Source: Acidiferrobacteraceae bacterium (GTDB lineage: Bacteria; Pseudomonadota; Gammaproteobacteria; Arenicellales; UBA868). Taken from it: a stretch of 64,000 bases of DNA. The notes beneath the pieces are model-generated. The model saw only the letters and a list, made by a program, of their open reading frames with translations, ran no database searches and was not told the origin of the DNA. The stretch covers positions 158,123-222,122 of the forward strand of contig PBOB01000010.1 of assembly GCA_002724185.1 (NCBI GenBank), given 5' to 3'. Each line of letters begins with the position of its first letter. The first letter of the stretch is position 1. The position numbers were made by a program, and so were the translations under genes. Of the stretch, positions 43,398-51,717 are shown piece by piece.

Positions 43398-44696
43398 ATG
43401 TCTACTACTGACAAAACTTCTTTGCAGATAGGAATTATCGGTCTAGGTTACGTAGGAATTCAATTAGCGATAGCGTTTGGAAAGAATTACGACGTTATTG
43501 GTTTTGACTCAAGTGAATTCAAGATTAGTAGCTATAGGACTGGTATTGATCCAGCCGGTCAAGTATCTAGAAGCCAGTTTAAGAGTGCAGTTCGTTTGAA
43601 TTTTACCTCGTCAAAGGATGATCTTTCTGGAAGTAGCATATTTATTGTGGCAGTTCCAACTCCCGTTGACCAAGATAATCATCCTGATTTCAGTGCACTT
43701 ATTGAGGCAAGTAGAACTGTTGGCGCCGTAATGAATAAGGAATCAATAGTGATCTATGAATCAACTGTTTACCCTGGTGCAACAGAAGAAATATGCGTGC
43801 CCGTCTTAGAAGAAGCTTCAGAATTGTTATGGAAAAAAGATTTTCATATAGGTTATTCTCCCGAAAGGATTAATCCGGGCGATAGTGAACATACCCTGCA
43901 GTCGATAACTAAAGTCGTTTCTGCGGACAATGATTCTACACTTGAAGTAGTCGCAGACCTATATCGTTCAATTGTATCCGCGGGCGTACATAAGGCATCT
44001 TCTATTGCAATAGCCGAAGCGGCAAAAGTGATTGAGAATACTCAGCGTGATCTAAATATCGCCTTGATTAACGAGCTTTCACTTATTTTTGATCGATTGG
44101 GGATTGATACTACTGAAGTACTAGAAGTAGCAGGGACAAAGTGGAACTTCGTACCTTTTAGGCCAGGGCTGGTTGGAGGACATTGTATTGGAGTTGATCC
44201 CTATTACTTGACCTATAAGGCAGAAATGATTGGTTATAAGCCCGAGGTAATTCTGGCAGGTAGGCGGATCAATGACAATATGGGTGCATTTGTCGCTGAC
44301 AAGATTCGAGAACATGTCCATTCATTAGGTATCGAAAGATCTGATTGCGATATCAACGTGTTGGGTGTTACTTTCAAAGCGAATTGTCCTGATATAAGGA
44401 ACTCTCAGGTATTTAAACTAATCGGGCATTTAGCTACGTACGGATTTTCTCTTAATATTACTGATGCTATGGCAGATACCGACGCAGTCTTGAACACCGA
44501 AGGCCTTGCACTAAAGTCAATAAGTGAACTAAAAGCTGCACCAGTGCTGGTTCTTGCGGTGGCTCATGATGAGTACATGATGAAGAAGCAGCATCTTATT
44601 GATACTCTAGTTTCAACACCAGGTGTTGTTATAGATATAACTAACCAACTACGCTCTTGCGAGTTCCCATCCCATACCCGTTATTGGAGTCTATAA
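43398..44696 (+). CDS. tviB: UDP-N-acetylhexosamine 6-dehydrogenase, TviB/WbpA-like
   Basis: Oxidises the C6 alcohol of a UDP-HexNAc to the uronic acid in two NAD-dependent steps. The 432 residues carry GIIGLGYVG near residue 12, VPTPV, Y-E-S-T-V-Y-P-G near residue 118, the E-N-T-Q-R-D-L-N-I-A-L dimer helix and GGHCIGVDPYYL near residue 255. The pattern is that of TviB (Vi antigen, UDP-GlcNAc to UDP-GlcNAcA). The catalytic cysteine expected in this class is the one in GGHCIGVDP. It follows the aminotransferase by 37 bases. Confidence 0.9.
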   Translation: MSTTDKTSLQIGIIGLGYVGIQLAIAFGKNYDVIGFDSSEFKISSYRTGIDPAGQVSRSQFKSAVRLNFTSSKDDLSGSSIFIVAVPTPVDQDNHPDFSALIEASRTVGAVMNKESIVIYESTVYPGATEEICVPVLEEASELLWKKDFHIGYSPERINPGDSEHTLQSITKVVSADNDSTLEVVADLYRSIVSAGVHKASSIAIAEAAKVIENTQRDLNIALINELSLIFDRLGIDTTEVLEVAGTKWNFVPFRPGLVGGHCIGVDPYYLTYKAEMIGYKPEVILAGRRINDNMGAFVADKIREHVHSLGIERSDCDINVLGVTFKANCPDIRNSQVFKLIGHLATYGFSLNITDAMADTDAVLNTEGLALKSISELKAAPVLVLAVAHDEYMMKKQHLIDTLVSTPGVVIDITNQLRSCEFPSHTRYWSL

Positions 44697-44699
44697 AAG

Positions 44700-45701
44700 A
44701 TGAGAGTTTTGGTTACTGGTGCTGCAGGCTTTATCGGCGCGTCCTTATCACATTTGCTGTTGGAGCGAGGGAATAGTGTCTTAGGTCTTGATAATATGAA
44801 CTCCTACTATGAGGTAAGTCTTAAGAAGGCGCGCCTAAGTAGGATAGCCAATCAAAAGCATTTTCAATTTCAACAGTTAGATGTTTCGAATCGACCAGAG
44901 ATAAGTAAATTATTTGAGAGAGAAGCATTTGATGTGGTAGTGCATCTAGCCGCCCAGGCTGGTGTTAGGTACTCGATAGAAGCGCCTCACCAATATATCG
45001 ATAGCAATATAGTTGGTTTTGGGAACATCTTGGAAGGTTGTCGACATAATCATGTTGCACATTTGATCTATGCTTCATCAAGTTCAGTTTATGGAGCAAA
45101 TACTGATCTACCTTTTAAGGAGTCGGATAGCGTGGATCATCCAATATCCTTATATGCTGCGACAAAAAAGGCAAATGAATTGATGGCGCATGCTTATTCT
45201 CATCTTTATAACCTTCCAACAACTGGGCTACGTTTTTTTACTGTGTATGGTCCATGGGGCCGGCCCGATATGGCGCTATTTAAGTTTACGCGAAACATTT
45301 TGGCTGGAGAGCCAATTTCGGTATATAACTATGGCCAAATGGTTCGAGACTTCACCTACATAGATGATGTGGTCGAAGGAATAGCTCGTGTCATGGATCG
45401 ATCCCCAAATCATTCTCAGGAGATGCTAAGCAGTGGGGTGCCTTGGTGGATATACAATATTGGAAATAGCAGTCGCGTAGATCTAATGGATTATATAAGA
45501 AATCTAGAGCACGCTCTCGGGGTAGAAGCTACCGTAGAGCTATTGCCTATGCAAGATGGAGACGTCCAAGCAACAGAAGCTGACGTCACACAGCTTGAAA
45601 ACGCATTTGACTACCGGCCTTCAGTGAACGTGGCTGATGGTGTTGCTAATTTTGTAGCTTGGTACAAAAGCTATTATAAGATAACCGTGCACTCTGAATA
45701 G
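44700..45701 (+). CDS. UDP-uronate 4-epimerase (CapI/GalE-like)
   Basis: The 333-residue extended SDR enzyme has GAAGFIGASL near residue 7, HLAAQAGVRYS near residue 82, S-S-S-S-V-Y-G and Y-A-A-T-K-K catalytic residues near 148-152, and FFTVYGPWGRPDMALF, the signature of UDP-glucuronate 4-epimerases. It starts 3 bases after the dehydrogenase stop. With the upstream genes it forms a small module producing amino-uronate nucleotide sugars for surface polysaccharide. The substrate may be the N-acetylated form. Confidence 0.88.
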   Translation: MRVLVTGAAGFIGASLSHLLLERGNSVLGLDNMNSYYEVSLKKARLSRIANQKHFQFQQLDVSNRPEISKLFEREAFDVVVHLAAQAGVRYSIEAPHQYIDSNIVGFGNILEGCRHNHVAHLIYASSSSVYGANTDLPFKESDSVDHPISLYAATKKANELMAHAYSHLYNLPTTGLRFFTVYGPWGRPDMALFKFTRNILAGEPISVYNYGQMVRDFTYIDDVVEGIARVMDRSPNHSQEMLSSGVPWWIYNIGNSSRVDLMDYIRNLEHALGVEATVELLPMQDGDVQATEADVTQLENAFDYRPSVNVADGVANFVAWYKSYYKITVHSE

Positions 45702-45768
45702 GTGCAGTAAGTATCAGTAGTTACAAATCGTTCTTATGGTTCAGCAACATTAACTAGATAGCCTGCAG

Positions 45769-46002
45769 CTATATATTTACCGCTCGACCTACCTCTACAA
45801 GAATATTGATTTGAGCAAGGGCATTATCTAGCGCTTCAAAATCTTCCCCTGTCTTCTTTCTTTTTACGATTAAGTGTTGAAGCCCTTGGCGATCATATAG
45901 CCTGGTATCTACCCCATTACGAATCTGCGCAACAAAACCTTCTCCGGGAAGATCGAAGAGGCCTGTGAATCTTTCAATTTTGTTTAATTTATCTTTGGCC
46001 AT
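45769..46002 (-). CDS. Small conserved-looking hypothetical protein
   Basis: The 77-residue, lysine-rich protein has no signal peptide or membrane segment. It lies convergent to the epimerase gene and divergent from rpiA. Codon use is like its neighbours and the frame is free of stops over its whole length, but no Shine-Dalgarno precedes the ATG. I do not recognise a family. It could be a genuine short cytoplasmic protein. Confidence 0.5.
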   Translation of the reverse strand: MAKDKLNKIERFTGLFDLPGEGFVAQIRNGVDTRLYDRQGLQHLIVKRKKTGEDFEALDNALAQINILVEVGRAVNI

Positions 46003-46098
46003 TTAGTTTTGCAGAGGTATAGTAAAATTATCACTATTGGAGTATACCTAAGTGATTGAATAACGCCCAGGGTGTTGATTGGGTATAAGGAGAATTGA

Positions 46099-46773
46099 AT
46101 GGGTATGGAAGCGCCACAGCAGGATATCCAAAAGGAAATGGCAGCAGAAGCCGCTTTGGACTTTGTTAGTGCTGGCGATGTGATTGGTATTGGCACAGGA
46201 TCAACTACAAATTTCTTTATTGATTCTCTCGTGAAGATTAAGTCGAAGATAGATGCCGCAGTTGCTAGCTCCGAAGTAAGCGCAGAAAGATTGAGAGCCG
46301 TTGGTATTAGAGTTATAGATCTTAACCATGCCGGTGAATTACCGTTGTATGTTGATAGTGCAGACGAGGCCACTTCAAATGGCTATCTGATAAAAGGTGG
46401 AGGTGGAGCATTAACTAGAGAGAAAATCGTTGCCAGCGCATGTGGGAAGTTTGTATGTATTATTGATACGTCAAAGCTATGCGGTATTCTGGGTTCATTT
46501 CCTTTGCCAATAGAGGTAATACCAATGGCTCAGGGACTTGTTAGCCGTAGACTCGTTCAGATGGGCGGCACACCAGTAGTCCGAGAAAGATTTCAAACAG
46601 ATAATGGCAATATTGTTATTGATGTCCGTAATCTCGATTTGACCGATCCTTTAAGAGTTGAGCAGGAGTTAAACTGCGTTGCAGGCGTAGTAGAAAATGG
46701 GATATTTGGGCGACAATCTGCTGACGTGCTGCTGGTTGGTGGGGATAATGATGTTAGGCAGCTCAACCTATAG
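46099..46773 (+). CDS. rpiA: Ribose-5-phosphate isomerase A
   Basis: Interconverts ribose-5-phosphate and ribulose-5-phosphate. The 224 residues show G-I-G-T-G-S-T near residue 32, VDSADEAT near residue 90, KGGGGALTREK near residue 103 and the C-terminal VVENGIF. AAGGAGA stands 6 bases before the ATG. It links sugars from the nucleoside island to the pentose phosphate pathway. In many relatives ilvA lies next to rpiA near fthC; that gene is absent here. Confidence 0.96.
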   Translation: MGMEAPQQDIQKEMAAEAALDFVSAGDVIGIGTGSTTNFFIDSLVKIKSKIDAAVASSEVSAERLRAVGIRVIDLNHAGELPLYVDSADEATSNGYLIKGGGGALTREKIVASACGKFVCIIDTSKLCGILGSFPLPIEVIPMAQGLVSRRLVQMGGTPVVRERFQTDNGNIVIDVRNLDLTDPLRVEQELNCVAGVVENGIFGRQSADVLLVGGDNDVRQLNL

Positions 46774-46801
46774 TAGTCTTTGACTATACTTATTCTTGGT
46801 A

Positions 46802-47899
46802 TTACTTTTGCATGTTGAAGTTGTCTTCGAGCAGGGGGCTATCACTAGCAAGTAATTTCTTTAGAGCGTAGAACGAAGCCATTTTTCGTGACTGAGTTGT
46901 TCTGTGATCTATTAGACCATAACCTGCCTGCTTTAGCTGCCACCAGTAAACCCGTTCAATCAGACCAGTTCGCCACGCAATCTTGTAGTAGTCAGTTAAA
47001 TACTTTGCCTGGGTCGGCTCATCTACTGTTGATCTTGGATGCCCAGAATTGGGCGTGAATGGTTGTGTATCTAAAAGCGGCCAATTTGTTTCAGTTATCC
47101 ATAGCCTTTTTCCACATTTATTGGAGATTGATAGAAGACTAGCGATGAGTCGAATCTTATTCTCTAAGTTGAAAACTCCGAATTGATAGTTTGAAGGTGC
47201 TCCCCTACGATTGACGTACAACAATGAACTGCAGACATCGAGCCTATATGGATGAAAGTTCAAAAGCGTCCTTAGCGTCGCCAAAGGTTCAAAATCTATC
47301 ACTGAGGAGCCAGCAAGGATAACTTCGGGAAATTGCTCCCTGAGATCTATCACCATATCCAGTAGGTTTAAATAGTCTTGTACATGGCGACATCCCCATT
47401 TTGACCGGTTGATAGCATTACCTAGCTGAAACTCGTTTGTTATTGGGTAAAAACTTTCAATAATTTTTTTTATGGCGATAGGCCAAGAGTTTCGATTAGA
47501 TATATTTTCCCGACTCTGCAGAATATTAATAAGTATCGATCGATCAGGAAAGTTCTCCGCGAATCGCAGATAAGGCTCAAGTTGATCAGCATGCCATGCT
47601 GGAACGCGGATCAGTAGGTGTCTAACTCCAAGTTCAGAGATTAGTTCTAGGAGTTCACTCGCATCGGCGCGGTCAGCTGAAATTCCTAAACCAACAAAAT
47701 CTATGGGGTCGGGGGACTTGCGCTTTAGATCATCGCTTTGGCTTTTTGCCAGCCATAATAATGGAGCGATAATGGTTGTAAGAACTGTTTTTGTATACTC
47801 TAAGCTGTGAGAAACTGAGAATCTAGTTTTGTCACGTTTATCTAATCGATATGGTTGATCAGAATTAGCATCCCACCAGTCTGGATGATCGGGCATCAT
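46802..47899 (-). CDS. Predicted glycoside hydrolase, (beta/alpha)8-barrel
   Basis: The 365-residue protein has alternating strand/helix pattern. Two glutamates match clan GH-A catalytic pairs: Glu156 in T-N-E-F-Q (acid/base at the end of strand 4) and Glu270 in LWITETNWP (nucleophile at strand 7), 114 residues apart. There is no secretion signal, though a hydrophobic patch occurs at about 40-50. It overlaps trmB by 4 bases and so is in its operon. Conserved hypothetical proteins of this kind occur in gammaproteobacterial polysaccharide settings. The substrate is unknown. Confidence 0.65.
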   Translation of the reverse strand: MMPDHPDWWDANSDQPYRLDKRDKTRFSVSHSLEYTKTVLTTIIAPLLWLAKSQSDDLKRKSPDPIDFVGLGISADRADASELLELISELGVRHLLIRVPAWHADQLEPYLRFAENFPDRSILINILQSRENISNRNSWPIAIKKIIESFYPITNEFQLGNAINRSKWGCRHVQDYLNLLDMVIDLREQFPEVILAGSSVIDFEPLATLRTLLNFHPYRLDVCSSLLYVNRRGAPSNYQFGVFNLENKIRLIASLLSISNKCGKRLWITETNWPLLDTQPFTPNSGHPRSTVDEPTQAKYLTDYYKIAWRTGLIERVYWWQLKQAGYGLIDHRTTQSRKMASFYALKKLLASDSPLLEDNFNMQK

Positions 47900-48594
47900 C
47901 TACGACATGCCCTTATATCAAATATTGTATGGCCCAGTTTTATACCCAAAGATTCATATTTGGTTCTTTTTCTTTCAGCTCCTGTGTCGGTAGTTAAACT
48001 TCCGTTGCTGCACATATCAAGACCAGGCTGTAAGTTGATTAATTGAACGATAGATTTAGCATAGTTAGTGCAATCTGTTACAACATTTAGCTTCCCACCT
48101 GGTTTTAACCTCAAAGCAATTTCATGTAGGAAACTAGTTCCAATAAGTCGCCTTTTTTGATGACGTTTTTTTGGCCATGGGTCTGGAAAATATATAAGGA
48201 TATTATCGCATGATTCATGGATGAAGCTCTCAGACAAAATCTCTCGTGCATCTTCAACTAGGAGTCGCACATTGCTAAGACCAAGACGTTCGAGCTCCAG
48301 CATCAAACGTCCAGCGCCTGGTCGATAAACATCAATGCCAATGTAGCTAGTTTCGGGGTTCTTACTCGCAAGATTGATGAGATTGTCACCATTACCAAAG
48401 CCGATTTCAACAGTCAATGAATGTAGGTTACCGAACACATGTTCGAGTTGGTTCAATCTTCTGGGGTTGTTTATGCCGTATTTAGGCCATAGCGTTTCAA
48501 AGGCGCGTTTTTGAGCCGTCGTCATCCGACCTTCTCTGCGGACATAACTTCGAATAGGCCTTGTTGAGTGTTCTTGATTATCACTACGCACCAT
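47896..48594 (-). CDS. trmB: tRNA (guanine-N7-)-methyltransferase
   Basis: Makes m7G46 in tRNA. The 232-residue SAM enzyme has E-I-G-F-G-N-G near residue 59, I-G-I-D-V-Y-R-P-G, YFPDPWPKKRHQKRR near residue 131 (the TrmB hallmark) and V-T-D in the C-terminal part. It is transcribed away from the tRNA-Gly gene about 150 bases upstream and overlaps the next gene by 4 bases. Confidence 0.96.
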   Translation of the reverse strand: MVRSDNQEHSTRPIRSYVRREGRMTTAQKRAFETLWPKYGINNPRRLNQLEHVFGNLHSLTVEIGFGNGDNLINLASKNPETSYIGIDVYRPGAGRLMLELERLGLSNVRLLVEDAREILSESFIHESCDNILIYFPDPWPKKRHQKRRLIGTSFLHEIALRLKPGGKLNVVTDCTNYAKSIVQLINLQPGLDMCSNGSLTTDTGAERKRTKYESLGIKLGHTIFDIRACRR

Positions 48595-48692
48595 GATTTC
48601 GAATCCAAATAATGTTAGTGTCAGGGCAATTAGAACACAAAAATACGGGAAACTGTCTTGCCTGGCGCTATTCTAGTGCTCTCTACGAATTG

Positions 48693-48721
48693 TTGTGCTG
48701 TTAAGACCATTGAATGATAAT
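48693..48721 (+). promoter_or_regulatory. Candidate promoter of the tRNA-Gly gene
   Basis: TTGTGC (48693-48698) and GATAAT (48716-48721) are 17 bases apart, predicting a start near 48728, about 13 bases before the tRNA. Both hexamers are one to two bases from consensus. Confidence 0.5.
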
Positions 48722-48740
48722 TAAACAGTGTTCTCAAATG

Positions 48741-48814
48741 GCGGGTGTAGTTCAATGGTAGAACCTCAGCTTCCCAAGCTGATGACGTGGGTTCGATTCC
48801 CATCACCCGCTCCA
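48741..48814 (+). tRNA. glyU: tRNA-Gly, anticodon CCC
   Basis: The 74 bases fold as a full cloverleaf with encoded CCA. The acceptor strand GCGGGTG pairs with CACCCGC; the anticodon stem is TCAGC/GCTGA with loop TTCCCAA (anticodon CCC at 34-36); the T arm GTGGG/CCCAC encloses TTCGATT. Discriminator T precedes CCA, as in bacterial tRNA-Gly. It reads GGG codons. The glycosyltransferase start codon lies 2 bases after the CCA. Confidence 0.95.
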
Positions 48815-48816
48815 GT

Positions 48817-49563
48817 ATGGAAGCAGAATCATATGGTTATATTGTGACAGAAGATCGATCTGTAGTCGTTATTCCAACATACAATGAGAGGGCCAATATA
48901 TTGGCGCTGATAGAGGCCATACATTTAGTGCTACCCTCTATTGATGTTTTGGTGGTCGATGATAATTCCCCAGATGGAACGGGGTCTCTCGTCACTAACA
49001 AAGCTGCGCTTGATCACCGAGTTTATCTACATCATCGGCACAAAAAGGTAGGCTTAGGCGCAGCTTATATAGCAGGGTTCGACTGGGCTTTAGATCGAGG
49101 TTACAGCTACATATTTCAGATGGATGCTGATTTTAGTCACGATCCTCAATATCTCCCCATGCTTCTTGAAGCGGCAAAAACCAACGATATTGCGATCGGA
49201 AGTCGTTGGGTTCGGGGTGGAGGGGTGCGAGGATGGACGCTTAAAAGACATATTCTGAGTCGCTGTGCAAATCTCTATGCTAGGCTAGTTTTAAATGTCT
49301 CAATTCATGACATAACAGCAGGATACAAATGCTTGCGACGGGATGCTCTATACAAGATCGGCACTGAAAACATATCGTCACTTGGTTATGGTGTACAGGT
49401 CGAGCTGGTTTGGCGAGCCACACAACATAACCTCAGTATTATTGAGATACCAATAATCTTTAAAGATCGTGTTAGAGGTAGGTCGAAATTAAACAGGCAC
49501 ACCTTTATAGAAGCACTATCTTTAGTTTGGAAACTCCGATTCTTCCAAAAGAAAAATGAATAA
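48817..49563 (+). CDS. GT2 polyprenol-phosphate mannosyltransferase-like protein (DPM1-like)
   Basis: With the ATG at 48817 the protein has 248 residues: a single GT-A catalytic domain with VVIPTYNERANI near residue 17, VVDDNSPDGTG near residue 45, the metal motif QMDADFSHDP near residue 99 and D-I-T-A-G-Y-K-C-L near residue 167. There is no C-terminal membrane anchor, as in dolichol-phosphate-mannose synthase. It probably makes a polyprenyl-phosphate sugar donor. The frame continues upstream through the tRNA, but that part cannot be coding. There is no room for a normal Shine-Dalgarno outside the tRNA. Confidence 0.85.
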   Translation: MEAESYGYIVTEDRSVVVIPTYNERANILALIEAIHLVLPSIDVLVVDDNSPDGTGSLVTNKAALDHRVYLHHRHKKVGLGAAYIAGFDWALDRGYSYIFQMDADFSHDPQYLPMLLEAAKTNDIAIGSRWVRGGGVRGWTLKRHILSRCANLYARLVLNVSIHDITAGYKCLRRDALYKIGTENISSLGYGVQVELVWRATQHNLSIIEIPIIFKDRVRGRSKLNRHTFIEALSLVWKLRFFQKKNE

Positions 49564-49684
49564 CCGTGCGTATGACATATCACTGTAGTTAATCGTGGCA
49601 TTTTTATGATTAAGATTACCCTTAACATCCATCGGTCCTTGAGTTTGGGTTATATTTCTATTAACGGGACATGTGCTTAACGAT

Positions 49685-50845
49685 ATGAATCAAGACTGGA
49701 ACTATCCAACTAGAATCAAATTCGGTGTTGGCAGGCTAGAAGAAGTAGCTGCCTCATGTCAGGAACTGAAAATTACTTCACCGATGTTTGTTGTCGATCC
49801 GGGGTTGCTCCAGTTTCCTATGATCGAACAAGCAGTTAGCTACTGCCGAGCAAGTAGTTTGAGATGCGAGGTTTTTGCAGGACTAAAATCAAATCCGACC
49901 GGTAAGAATGTGAAAGAAGGGGTTCAGGTTTTTCATGATGGCAAGCATGATGGTATCGTCGCATTTGGTGGAGGGAGTGCTCTCGATGCGGGAAAAGCGA
50001 TCGCATTATTGTCGGGGCAACAACTCCCGTTATGGGCATTTGAAGATCGAGACGATAACTGGCGTAGCGCAAATGCAGAGATGATTGCCCCCATCATTGC
50101 GATACCAACTACTGCAGGTACTGGTTCGGAAGTAGGACGTGCTTCAGTGATTGTGGATGAGTCGGTAAAGGAAAAAAAAATAATCTTTCATCCGAGCATG
50201 CTACCGTCGATTGTGATCCTTGATCCTTTGCTCACCCTTGGGTTACCTCCAGATCTTACGGCTGCAACTGGAATGGATGCCCTCTCGCACAATCTAGAAG
50301 CGTGGTGCTCCCCCGCTTATCACCCAATGTCTGATGGCATTGCTGCCGAGGGAATTAGATTGATACGAATATATTTACAGCGGGCGGTAGTAGATGGTCA
50401 GGATGTTGAGGCAAGATCAATGATGTTGGTTGCTTCAACCATGGGCGCAACAGCATTTCAAAAGGGACTTGGCGCCATGCATGCTCTTGCACATCCTATA
50501 GGAGCTATTTACGATTTGCATCACGGGACCTTGAACGCAATATTGATGCCTTATGTGCTTCAAGCGAATAGAGAAAAGATTTCCTCTATTCTTGAGCGAC
50601 TGGGCATGTATGTTGGTATTGATCATTCTAGTTTCGAAAAGTTTCTGCACTGGATTCTCAAACTAAGGCATGATATTGGCATACCAGAAACTCTTATGAA
50701 TTTGGGAATTGATCTTAGCAGGACAAAAGAAATTGGGGAGATGGCTTTTAGGGACCCATCCTCTTTAACGAATCCAATCTTGTTCTCATCTAGCGACTAT
50801 GAGTCCATATTTCGAAACTCTATTTTGGGTAACCTCGATTTTTAA
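49685..50845 (+). CDS. Iron-containing alcohol dehydrogenase
   Basis: The 386-residue group III dehydrogenase has GGGSALDAGKA near residue 95, PTTAGTGSEV near residue 142 and the iron ligands within the AHPIGAIYDLHHG segment near residue 274. Substrates of such enzymes range over short alcohols and aldehydes and cannot be told from sequence. I chose the ATG at 49685; GTG at 49673 is possible. The stop is 4 bases before the amidotransferase start, so the two are co-transcribed and perhaps functionally linked. Confidence 0.88.
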   Translation: MNQDWNYPTRIKFGVGRLEEVAASCQELKITSPMFVVDPGLLQFPMIEQAVSYCRASSLRCEVFAGLKSNPTGKNVKEGVQVFHDGKHDGIVAFGGGSALDAGKAIALLSGQQLPLWAFEDRDDNWRSANAEMIAPIIAIPTTAGTGSEVGRASVIVDESVKEKKIIFHPSMLPSIVILDPLLTLGLPPDLTAATGMDALSHNLEAWCSPAYHPMSDGIAAEGIRLIRIYLQRAVVDGQDVEARSMMLVASTMGATAFQKGLGAMHALAHPIGAIYDLHHGTLNAILMPYVLQANREKISSILERLGMYVGIDHSSFEKFLHWILKLRHDIGIPETLMNLGIDLSRTKEIGEMAFRDPSSLTNPILFSSSDYESIFRNSILGNLDF

Positions 50846-50849
50846 TTTA

Positions 50850-51590
50850 ATGAATAACAGAATTGCCTCTATGCAGATCGGAGTGTTGCAGTGTGACGAA
50901 GTACGTACTGAGTTTCGCAGCAGTCACGGCGATTACAATGAGATGATAATTGATGCTATAAGTACAATAGATCCTACACTGCAGTGTGTAACCTATAGAA
51001 TATTTGATGGTGATTTACCAGATTCTGAGTTGGACTGCGATTGCTGGATAACAACTGGTTCGAGACAAAGTGTTAATGATGAGACTGACTTAGCCGCTTA
51101 CTTAGAAAAATTTATCCTCAAAACACACAAGGTTGGGCGTCCTTTTGTTGGAATTTGCTATGGTATGCAAATGATTGCTAAAGCGTTTGGAGGGTCTGTG
51201 GAGCGATCTCCAGCCGGCTGGAGTGTTGGTGTAAAGACGAGTACGATTCATCAAGCAGAATCATGGATGGACTGTGAGTTGAATGATACTATCAGTTTGT
51301 TAGCTAGCCATGAAGATCGAATAGGTCTTTTGCCGACAGGTGCACGATGCCTAGCGAGCTACGACTCTTGTCCTAATTCGATCATTAGTATGGGTTCATC
51401 AGTTATTGGTTTTCAGGGACATCCAGAATTTACACCCAAATATGCACGCCAATTAATGGAATATAGGCGCGATACTATACCAGGCGAGAAAATCTCCATG
51501 GGCCTCAGTTCACTCAATAATGAGCTGCATAATACGCAGGTTTTTCGCTGGATTCTAGATTTTATGTATGCGGGATGCAGCTATGAGTAA
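50850..51590 (+). CDS. Class-I glutamine amidotransferase (GMP-synthase-like)
   Basis: A stand-alone GATase domain of 246 residues with nucleophile Cys103 in GICYGMQM and the partner pair His191/Glu193 in QGHPEF; the triad is complete. Such free-standing proteins act as glutamine hydrolases or as gamma-glutamyl hydrolases (PuuD-like). Its partner is not encoded nearby unless it works with the adjacent dehydrogenase product. The start at 50850 follows the previous stop by 4 bases; an ATG seven codons later is also possible. Confidence 0.85.
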   Translation: MNNRIASMQIGVLQCDEVRTEFRSSHGDYNEMIIDAISTIDPTLQCVTYRIFDGDLPDSELDCDCWITTGSRQSVNDETDLAAYLEKFILKTHKVGRPFVGICYGMQMIAKAFGGSVERSPAGWSVGVKTSTIHQAESWMDCELNDTISLLASHEDRIGLLPTGARCLASYDSCPNSIISMGSSVIGFQGHPEFTPKYARQLMEYRRDTIPGEKISMGLSSLNNELHNTQVFRWILDFMYAGCSYE

Positions 51591-51717
51591 CATAGTTTAT
51601 TTTATCGGCATAATGATTATGCGAAGATCAGATAATGGAACTCAACATTTCTAACGACCGATGCTAAGGTAATAAATTCTTTGTGAGATTGTTTTATCGA
51701 ATTGAGCTACTTATAAA

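Noticed and set aside
48741-48814. tRNA-Gly 3' end as an integration (att) site
   Set aside because: No integrase, no repeat of the tRNA end further along the window and no foreign-looking segment beside it.
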